Assembly (NCBI GenBank): GCA_934409175.1
Contig: CAKRVX010000066.1
Span: forward strand, 1 to 11,105
Length of the DNA: 11,105 nucleotides
Reading direction: 5' to 3'
Source of the DNA: an uncultured Blautia sp.
Lineage (GTDB): Bacteria; Bacillota; Clostridia; Lachnospirales; Lachnospiraceae
Shown: piece by piece, positions 6,028-11,105 of the stretch
How positions within the stretch are numbered: position 1 is the first letter of the stretch
Layout of the letters: the number at the start of each line of letters is the position of its first letter
Program-made: the position numbers and the translations under genes
The notes under the pieces: generated by a model
What the model saw: only the letters and a program-made list of their open reading frames with translations
What the model was told of the DNA's origin: nothing
Databases searched by the model: none

Positions 6028-6073
6028 ACCCCGATTGTATTCATATTGCAGCACTGTAGGCATTATCATTGGT

Positions 6074-6838
6074 TCACCTGGTAACGATCACTGTACTGTA
6101 ACCGTCATCTCTCAGACGTTGTTCCATATTTACAGCATTTCCTATCTGTTGATATGCACCTGTCTGAACTTTATAAAGTCCATTTTCATGGAGCAGAAAT
6201 GAAGGATATCCTTTTTCCAGAAGCTGATACAGCATTCGATCTGCATTTTCTCTTTTTCGAAATGCACCTGTCTGTACCCGGTAATATAAAGGTTCCTCTA
6301 TAGTCTCCTGATTCAGAGTTCCAAGAATTGCTTCTGCTATACTTCTGGCTATCTCATCAAATTTGTCATCAAACAGTTTATTATCCTCATCAGAATTAAT
6401 AAATCCTGTCTCGATGAGCAAGGCAGGCATTTTGGTACGACGCAGTACTACAAGACCCGGTCTTTCTTTTACTCCGATTTCACGAAATCCCAGTTCTCCA
6501 AGTGCACCCAGAATATTTTCTGCCATCTGATATTTAATTCCGCTTTTATCATAGACCAGCACTTCCACTCCATTATACTGGTTATCTTTCGGACTGCTGT
6601 TTCTGTGAAACGAAATGAAGTAATCCACACCCGCCTGATTGGCCAGCTGCGCTTTCTCAAAAGGCGTTTGATAAACATCCGTCGTCCTGGTATAAGAAAC
6701 ATTGATTCCGTTTTCTTCAAGAATTTTTCCGACTGCAAGCGCCAGCTTCAGATTATCATCTTTTTCCTGGCGCCCTTTATACACTGCTCCTGGATCCTGA
6801 CCGCCATGTCCTGCATCCAGCATGATTGAATAAGCCAT
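6074..6838 (-). CDS. N-acetylmuramoyl-L-alanine amidase (amidase_3) with SPOR region
   Basis: This 254-residue enzyme would cleave the bond between N-acetylmuramic acid and L-alanine in peptidoglycan. The zinc-site residues of the amidase_3 family are visible: H11 in MLDAGHGGQDPGA, E25, and H78 in ISFHRNS, plus the catalytic E143 in LLIETGF. A two-part SPOR-like region follows (184-254, with YYRVQTGAF and YKVQTGAY), a module that binds glycan strands stripped of peptides. The start was set at the ATG at 6836-6838 because AAAGGA lies 7 bases upstream; a longer reading frame begins at 6919 without a ribosome site. No signal peptide or membrane helix is present, so how it reaches the wall is unclear. 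A TATAAT (6905-6910) upstream lacks a good -35. It is divergent from the importer operon. Confidence 0.92.
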   Translation of the reverse strand: MAYSIMLDAGHGGQDPGAVYKGRQEKDDNLKLALAVGKILEENGINVSYTRTTDVYQTPFEKAQLANQAGVDYFISFHRNSSPKDNQYNGVEVLVYDKSGIKYQMAENILGALGELGFREIGVKERPGLVVLRRTKMPALLIETGFINSDEDNKLFDDKFDEIARSIAEAILGTLNQETIEEPLYYRVQTGAFRKRENADRMLYQLLEKGYPSFLLHENGLYKVQTGAYQQIGNAVNMEQRLRDDGYSTVIVTR

Positions 6839-7004
6839 ATGATATTCCTTTCTGTTTCTGCTGCTCTCATATAACAGATTTACAGCACAATTTCTTTCTG
6901 TTTCATTATATGTTCCCATTTTATAAGTGTGCTGTTCCTTGCAGGAATATCCTGATACACTTGTTTTTCTATTTTCATATTTTTCTTGATATTTTTATAA
7001 TTTC

Positions 7005-7055
7005 AAGTATACTTCTTGACTTTTAAGTGTTAAAGCATTATACTTTAAAAGTCAA
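7005..7055. promoter_or_regulatory. Cluster of palindromes over the importer promoter
   Basis: An 11-bp inverted repeat (TTGACTTTTAA at 7016-7026, complement at 7045-7055) encloses the whole core promoter. Within and beside it are three short palindromes made of AAGT/ACTT half-sites: AAGTATACTT (7005-7014), ACTTTTAAGT (7019-7028, 4-bp arms) and ACTTTAAAAGT (7042-7052). Because transcription would begin near 7051, the long repeat cannot form as an RNA hairpin and is better read as operator DNA. The regulator is not recognised. Confidence 0.5.
7016..7044 (+). promoter_or_regulatory. Promoter of the ABC importer operon
   Basis: TTGACT (7016-7021) is followed after 17 bases by TATACT (7039-7044), five of six matches to consensus at each hexamer. 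The expected leader is about 42 bases, ending in AGGAGG before the first gene. Confidence 0.8.
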
Positions 7056-7092
7056 TATTTTTATTTGAATATAATTTTAGGAGGAAATATAT

Positions 7093-8127
7093 ATGAAAAG
7101 AAAAGCATTAACCATCACTCTTGCCGCAGTAATGGCAATGGGCGCCTGTGCAATAACTGCCAGTGCTGCTGACGGAGACAAATATACTATTGGTATCTGT
7201 CAGCTTGTACAGCATGAAGCTCTTGATGCTGCCACACAAGGATTTAAAGATGAAGTTATTAAGGAACTTGGCGAAAATGCAGTTACGTTTGATGAGCAGA
7301 ACGCGCAGGGTGATTCCAATACCTGTTCTACGATTATCAACAGTTTTGTTTCCAATAATGTAGACCTGATCCTTGCCAATGCAACTCCGGCACTTCAGGC
7401 CGCCGCATCCGGAACCAGTGACATCCCGATTCTCGGTACTTCTGTTACAGAATATGGCGTTGCCCTTGATCTTGACGATTTTGACGGAACAGTCGGCGGA
7501 AATATTTCAGGAACTGCTGACCTTGCACCACTTGATCAGCAAGCTGCAATGCTTCAGGAACTTTTCCCTGATGCAAAGAATGTAGGACTTCTCTACTGTT
7601 CAGCAGAGGCTAACTCCCAGTACCAGGTTGATACTGTAAAAGATGCTCTTGAAAAACTTGGATATACATGTGAATATTATAAATTCTCTGATTCCAATGA
7701 TCTTTCATCAGTTGCTACAACTGCCGCTGAATCCAGTGATGTTATCTATGTACCGACAGATAACACCGTCGCATCCAACACAGAACTCATCAGCAGTATC
7801 TGCCTTGCGGAAAAAGTTCCTGTAATTGCAGGTGAAGAAGGTATCTGCAGCGGCTGTGGTGTTGCTACGCTCTCTATCAGCTATTATGATCTCGGTGTCA
7901 CAACCGGTAAAATGGCTGTTAAAATCTTAAAAGACGGTGAAGATATTTCTACAATGCCAATTGAATACGCACCAAACTTCACTAAAGAATATAACAAAGA
8001 TATGTGTGAAAAACTTGGCGTCACAGTTCCTGATGACTATGTAGCAATCGGAGAGGCTTCTGAAGAAGATACAGCCACAGCAGACGATACTGCTAAAGAG
8101 GATGCATCTGAGGAAACTGCTGAATAA
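7093..8127 (+). CDS. ABC importer substrate-binding protein, ABC_sub_bind (TrpX-like) family
   Basis: This 344-residue exported protein would capture the ligand for the permease and ATPase encoded downstream. It has a basic N-terminus and signal helix, and ends in either a cysteine in MGAC (C19, a poor lipobox) or an ordinary cleavage site near ASAAD (23-27). The mature part opens with YTIGICQLVQHEALD (31-45). It contains NAQGD (70-74), NATPALQA (96-103), VPTDNTV (220-226) and the GEEG segment (247-250), typical of the two-lobed ABC_sub_bind family. The studied streptococcal member TrpX binds tryptophan, but the ligand cannot be read from this sequence. A 24-residue acidic, Ala/Thr-rich tail (from about 321) lies beyond the family fold. 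AGGAGG lies 7-8 bases before the ATG. It is first in the operon, 91 bp from the permease gene. Confidence 0.93.
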   Translation: MKRKALTITLAAVMAMGACAITASAADGDKYTIGICQLVQHEALDAATQGFKDEVIKELGENAVTFDEQNAQGDSNTCSTIINSFVSNNVDLILANATPALQAAASGTSDIPILGTSVTEYGVALDLDDFDGTVGGNISGTADLAPLDQQAAMLQELFPDAKNVGLLYCSAEANSQYQVDTVKDALEKLGYTCEYYKFSDSNDLSSVATTAAESSDVIYVPTDNTVASNTELISSICLAEKVPVIAGEEGICSGCGVATLSISYYDLGVTTGKMAVKILKDGEDISTMPIEYAPNFTKEYNKDMCEKLGVTVPDDYVAIGEASEEDTATADDTAKEDASEETAE

Positions 8128-8159
8128 AATCTGAACCAAAATTTAATTTATATACGATC

Positions 8160-8193
8160 AGCGGGAAAGGTTGAAAAATCTCTCTCGCTTTTC
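8160..8193 (+). promoter_or_regulatory. Intercistronic hairpin after the binding-protein gene
   Basis: AGCGGGA (8160-8166) can pair with TCTCGCT (8183-8189) including one G-U pair, with a 16-base loop, followed by TTTTC. It could reduce readthrough or protect the upstream message so that binding protein is made in excess, as is common in importer operons. The stem is modest, so this is tentative. Confidence 0.35.
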
Positions 8194-8218
8194 GCGTCTC
8201 AACAGGAGGAAATTACAA

Positions 8219-9136
8219 ATGCAAATTATGACATTAATCTCAGCACTTCCGGGTGCTGTAGCACAGGGTCTGATCTGGGGAATCATGGCAATTGGTGTTT
8301 ATCTGACCTTTCGTATTCTGGATATTGCAGACCTTACCGTAGACGGTACTATGTGCACCGGTGGTGCGGTATGTATCATGATGATGCTCTCAGGACACAA
8401 TGTATGGATTTCCCTGCTGGCAGCTACTGCAGCAGGAATGCTCGCCGGTCTGGCAACGGGAATCTTTCATACATTTATGGGAATTCCTGCAATTCTGGCC
8501 GGAATCCTGACCCAATTATCACTGTATTCTGTAAACCTGAAAATCATGGGAAAAGCCAACCAGGCAATCAATGTTGACAAGTATGACCTTTTGGTTTCCC
8601 TGCGTCATATTAAAAACACATCTATTTCCAAGAATACCATCTTCATCGTAGCAGTAATGTGTATTATTTTAATCGCTGTTCTCTACTGGTTCTTTGGAAC
8701 AGAACTTGGATGTTCCCTTCGCGCAACGGGATGTAATCCAAACATGTCTCGTGCCCAGGGTATCAATACAAATACGAACAAGGTTCTTGGACTAATGATT
8801 TCAAACGGACTGGTTGGACTTTCCAGTGCTCTTCTAGCTCAATACCAGGGATTTGCGGATGTAAATATGGGACGTGGTTCCATTGTCATCGGCCTGGCAG
8901 CAGTCATCATCGGGGAAGCGATCTTCGGACGTATTTTCCGTAATTTTGCCCTTCGCCTGACCGCAGTTATCCTTGGATCCATCCTGTATTATCTGGTACT
9001 TCAGGTTGTTATCTGGATGGGTATTGATACAGACCTGCTGAAAATGCTGTCTGCAATCGTGGTTGCTCTCTTCCTCGCATTCCCATACTGGAAAGGCAAA
9101 TATTTCAGTAAACCAGCCAAAAGGGGAGGTAAATAA
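8219..9136 (+). CDS. ABC importer permease, BPD_transp_2-type (TrpY-like)
   Basis: This 305-residue membrane protein has about eight or nine hydrophobic segments and would form the channel of the importer. Family marks include LDIADLTVDGTM (34-45) in an early loop and the cytoplasmic coupling segment with SLRATGCNPNMSRAQGIN (156-173), which contacts the ATPase. The start was set at the ATG at 8219-8221 because AGGAGG lies 9 bases upstream; an in-frame ATG at 8171 has no ribosome site and would add 16 basic residues. The C-terminus is basic (KGKYFSKPAKRGGK) and faces the cytoplasm. The ATPase ribosome site, GGGGAGG, is inside the last codons of this gene, which ties their translation together. 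Confidence 0.93.
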   Translation: MQIMTLISALPGAVAQGLIWGIMAIGVYLTFRILDIADLTVDGTMCTGGAVCIMMMLSGHNVWISLLAATAAGMLAGLATGIFHTFMGIPAILAGILTQLSLYSVNLKIMGKANQAINVDKYDLLVSLRHIKNTSISKNTIFIVAVMCIILIAVLYWFFGTELGCSLRATGCNPNMSRAQGINTNTNKVLGLMISNGLVGLSSALLAQYQGFADVNMGRGSIVIGLAAVIIGEAIFGRIFRNFALRLTAVILGSILYYLVLQVVIWMGIDTDLLKMLSAIVVALFLAFPYWKGKYFSKPAKRGGK

Positions 9137-9138
9137 AA

Positions 9139-9933
9139 ATGCTTGAACTGAAAAATATCTATAAAACTTTTAATCCAGGAACCATCAATGAAAAACGTGC
9201 TCTGAATGGTCTGAATCTGAAGTTAAATGAAGGTGATTTCGTAACAGTTATCGGCGGAAATGGTGCCGGAAAATCTACTATGTTAAATGCTGTAGCCGGT
9301 ACCTGGCCTGTTGATGAAGGCCAAATTCTCATCGATAATATCGATGTCACCAAACTTTCCGAACATAAACGCGCTGCGTACCTGGGACGTGTTTTCCAGG
9401 ATCCGATGACCGGAACTGCTGCTACCATGGGTATTGAAGAGAACCTTGCGCTTGCCCGCCGCCGCGGAAAGTCCCGTCTTCTCCGTCCGGGAATTACCAA
9501 AGGAGAGCGCGAAGAATATAAAGAGCTTCTGAAAATCCTTGGTCTTGGTCTGGAAGACAGACTTACCTCTAAAGTAGGACTTCTCTCCGGTGGTCAAAGA
9601 CAGGCTCTTACACTTCTTATGGCAACTCTTCAGAAGCCAAAACTTCTGCTTCTGGATGAGCACACTGCAGCCCTTGACCCCAAAACAGCCGCCAAAGTTC
9701 TCGAAATCACAGATATGATCGTAAATCGTGATCACCTCACAACTTTGATGATCACTCATAATATGAAAGATGCCATTACTCATGGAAACCGCCTGATCAT
9801 GATGATGGAAGGAAAAATCATTCTGGATATCCAGGGTGAAGAAAAGAAAAAGCTTACTGTTAAAGATCTTCTGGATCAGTTTGAACGTGCAAGCGGTGAA
9901 GAATTCAGTAATGATTCCGCTTTATTAGGATAA
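9139..9933 (+). CDS. ABC importer ATP-binding protein (TrpZ-like)
   Basis: This 264-residue nucleotide-binding subunit would power the permease encoded 2 bp upstream. All ATPase motifs are intact: Walker A GGNGAGKST (39-47), Q-loop FQDP with Q87, signature LSGGQ (149-153), Walker B LLLLDE (169-174), D-loop ALD (178-180) and switch H207 in MITHN. The DEHTAALDP wording after Walker B is typical of ATPases paired with ABC_sub_bind binding proteins. A basic insert, ARRRGKSRLLRPGITKGER, lies at 106-124. The last 15 residues are polar and outside the conserved fold. It is last in the operon and is followed after 25 bases by a strong terminator. Confidence 0.95.
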   Translation: MLELKNIYKTFNPGTINEKRALNGLNLKLNEGDFVTVIGGNGAGKSTMLNAVAGTWPVDEGQILIDNIDVTKLSEHKRAAYLGRVFQDPMTGTAATMGIEENLALARRRGKSRLLRPGITKGEREEYKELLKILGLGLEDRLTSKVGLLSGGQRQALTLLMATLQKPKLLLLDEHTAALDPKTAAKVLEITDMIVNRDHLTTLMITHNMKDAITHGNRLIMMMEGKIILDIQGEEKKKLTVKDLLDQFERASGEEFSNDSALLG

Positions 9934-9958
9934 TTCTTCTGTTTTATGTGTATTCTTC

Positions 9959-9992
9959 AGAGACTGCCTTTTGGCAGTCTCTTTTTATTTTT
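9959..9992 (+). terminator. Terminator of the importer operon
   Basis: AGAGACTGCC (9959-9968), a TTTT loop and the exact complement (9973-9982) form a 10-bp stem followed by TTTT-A-TTTTT. The T tract overlaps the stop codon of the convergent DUF5688 gene. Read from the other strand, the hairpin is followed by GAAGAA, so it should terminate mainly the plus strand. Confidence 0.92.
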
Positions 9993-10932
9993 CAGCTTCT
10001 TCCGTTGTTACACAGATGAATCTGTGTGTTTCCCTGCAGTATTGATAAATCCGGGATGTAAGATAATCTTCTTCTGGCGTAGCCTCTTTGATTGTATCTG
10101 CAAGCACACTTTCCAGATCTTCCGGGTCCACACAATGATCATTGTGAATCATTACCTCGTGTATACTTGTAAACACCATATAAAAATCCGAATCCAGCAG
10201 ATATGCCAGTCTCTCCGCTACTCCCGGCAGAAACACAGCCACTGCTCCATTGGTTTTCTCTGAAGTGCTGAGACAATTTCCCATGGCATCTTTCTGCAGA
10301 TTTGCATTTCCTGTAAGATTCATGAAATTTTCTCCTTCATAATCCGGATTAAAAATCATCTGCTCCCATCTGTAAATTCTGGGAGGACTCATAAAATACG
10401 TATTTAAAAGAGCCTCCTTAAATACTTCGTCTTCATCCTTTTCCCACCTGTCCAAAATTCTCTGCCGAATCTTAGTACTGGTAACACATCCATCACATTC
10501 TGATACTTTCATATAAAGCACTAATGCTATATCTCCCAAAGATCTGTACACAGCATCTTTTAATTCTTGTTCATATTTGTCTTTATTCAAAAGTCTGATA
10601 AAAAGTCTCTTATTTATTTTTTCATAATTTTCAATTTCCCTTGTTTTTTCATAAACATCAGACTCTTTTATCCTGGTAATATCCTCCACAATCTCATCCA
10701 GAATCTCACTCATAGAAACTCCTGTCTCATAATTTTTGTAAAGTTCTCTGGTATATAACCCACACACCTCCCATGCATCTTCATGTTCTGCAAATTTTAT
10801 GAGAAGGCGGTCACCAACAGGCGCATATTTCCCACCCTCCTTTTCAAAATGCATATTTTCCCTGGCAATCCCGGTCGCCTCATAAAGACCTGACTCCAAT
10901 TCCTCAATAAAGGTTTCATAACTTTTCTGCAT
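9985..10932 (-). CDS. DUF5688-family protein of unknown function
   Basis: This 315-residue soluble protein has no signal peptide or membrane helix. I recognise it as DUF5688 by the N-terminal segment (YETFIEELESGL), the middle part with LLNKDKYEQELKD and the ILVLYM-like stretch. The C-terminal half reads MNLTGNANLQKDAMGNC (about 204-220) and LPGVAERLAYLLDSDFYMVF, then SIHEVMIHND, a segment reminiscent of the DUF1444/YtpQ group. The family is common in Lachnospiraceae, often in several copies per genome, and has no known activity. An AAAGGA site lies 7 bases before the ATG. The gene is preceded by an unusual structured leader and is convergent with the importer operon. Confidence 0.85.
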   Translation of the reverse strand: MQKSYETFIEELESGLYEATGIARENMHFEKEGGKYAPVGDRLLIKFAEHEDAWEVCGLYTRELYKNYETGVSMSEILDEIVEDITRIKESDVYEKTREIENYEKINKRLFIRLLNKDKYEQELKDAVYRSLGDIALVLYMKVSECDGCVTSTKIRQRILDRWEKDEDEVFKEALLNTYFMSPPRIYRWEQMIFNPDYEGENFMNLTGNANLQKDAMGNCLSTSEKTNGAVAVFLPGVAERLAYLLDSDFYMVFTSIHEVMIHNDHCVDPEDLESVLADTIKEATPEEDYLTSRIYQYCRETHRFICVTTEEAEK

Positions 10933-10964
10933 ATTCAGTTCCTTTCTTGATTTGAAAATAAAAT

Positions 10965-11008
10965 GGGCAGGACGCCCTGACTTGATATGGAATGTCCCAG
11001 CCGGGACA
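10965..11008 (-). repeat. Two small hairpins in the DUF5688 leader
   Basis: TGTCCC and GGGACA (10993-10998, 11003-11008) form a 6-bp stem with a four-base loop. GGGC and GCCC (10965-10968, 10974-10977) form a 4-bp stem with a five-base loop. Both lie between the leader terminator and the ribosome site of the DUF5688 gene. Neither is followed by a T tract. Several GC-rich hairpins in a row in an AT-rich gap could also mean a dispersed intergenic repeat. Confidence 0.5.
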
Positions 11009-11037
11009 ATAAGAAAAAAGGGAGCTTTGCGCTCCCC
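11009..11037 (-). terminator. Terminator hairpin in the DUF5688 leader
   Basis: Read on the minus strand, GGGAGC, a GCAAA loop and GCTCCC are followed by TTTTTTCTTATT, a good intrinsic terminator. It lies only about 13 bases after the predicted start of transcription and before the DUF5688 gene. It is therefore either an attenuator for that gene or the end of a unit that starts outside the window. A competing hairpin at 11029-11047 would sequester its first arm. Confidence 0.75.
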
Positions 11038-11056
11038 TGAGAGTCGCTGTAGACCA

Positions 11057-11085
11057 AGTATAAAATAGTCACAGCCATTTGTAAA
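11057..11085 (-). promoter_or_regulatory. Promoter upstream of the DUF5688 leader
   Basis: On the minus strand TTTACA (11080-11085) is followed after 17 bases by TATACT (11057-11062), each five of six matches to consensus or close. Transcription would begin near 11050, just before the terminator hairpin. No comparable promoter is seen between the terminator and the gene. Confidence 0.65.
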
Positions 11086-11105
11086 GCAGTTTTCATCGAC
11101 AAATC

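Noticed and set aside
6839..6919. 27-residue N-terminal extension of the amidase
   Set aside because: No ribosome site at the upstream ATG, and the extension is polar, not a signal peptide. A good site precedes the internal ATG.
7045..7092. T-box or tryptophan attenuator before the TrpX-like importer
   Set aside because: The expected leader is only about 42 bases with no stem, specifier or antiterminator; control is more likely at the operator.
9283..9783. 166-codon minus-strand reading frame opposite the ATPase gene
   Set aside because: Antisense to a gene with all ABC motifs intact; no ribosome site and no recognisable domain.
11095..11101. Spo0A box upstream of the DUF5688 promoter
   Set aside because: TGTCGAT on the minus strand has one mismatch in a core position and stands alone at the window edge.
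10933..11105. CRISPR or REP array from the row of hairpins
   Set aside because: The hairpins differ in sequence and there are no repeated units or spacers of regular length.

Overview
The window looks like chromosomal DNA of a low-GC, anaerobic, spore-forming member of the Clostridia, most likely Lachnospiraceae (Blautia/Dorea/Ruminococcus-like). The reasons are a complete SCIFF peptide-maturase pair next to the start of a secD-like gene, a DUF5688 gene (a family I know mainly from Lachnospiraceae), perfect Spo0A boxes, and AGGAGG ribosome sites throughout. No rRNA, tRNA, CRISPR array, insertion sequence or phage gene was seen.

Layout. (1) Positions 1-2136, all on the minus strand, read in transcription order: a small four-helix membrane protein (TIGR04086 type), the 46/47-residue six-cysteine precursor scfA, the radical SAM/SPASM maturase scfB, and the first 27 codons of a probable SecD. 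scfA has its own extended -10 promoter, and a perfect 11-bp hairpin sits between scfA and scfB. (2) 2187-3674, minus: a secreted Pro/Thr/Glu-rich wall protein with a VETG-type sorting tail. It lies 50 bp upstream of the membrane-protein gene with no visible terminator between them. (3) 3675-4062: a 388-bp AT-rich divergent control region. It holds two minus-strand promoters, two perfect Spo0A boxes, a WalR-type direct repeat, a 17-bp palindrome over a -10, one plus-strand promoter and a perfect 7-1-7 Fur box. (4) 4063-5346, plus: a CNNM/CorC-type membrane transporter starting at TTG, convergent with (5) a YdcF-family protein (5365-5964, minus); their stop codons form the two ends of one palindromic terminator. 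(6) 6074-6838, minus: an amidase_3 cell-wall hydrolase with a C-terminal SPOR region but no signal peptide. (7) 7093-9933, plus: a three-gene ABC importer (binding protein, permease, ATPase) of the TrpXYZ/ABC_sub_bind type, behind a strong promoter embedded in an inverted repeat and closed by a strong terminator. (8) 9985-10932, minus: a DUF5688 protein of unknown function whose leader (10933-11085) contains a promoter, a terminator hairpin, a possible competing hairpin and two further hairpins.

How the genes fit together. Region 1 is a ranthipeptide (thioether-crosslinked peptide) locus: ScfB binds the ScfA leader and installs cysteine thioethers, and the SecD gene beside it suggests a link to protein export that is widely seen but unexplained. 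The wall protein upstream may be co-transcribed with it. The importer genes form a self-contained operon with unknown ligand. The most notable new material is regulatory: the 3675-4062 control region and the DUF5688 leader.
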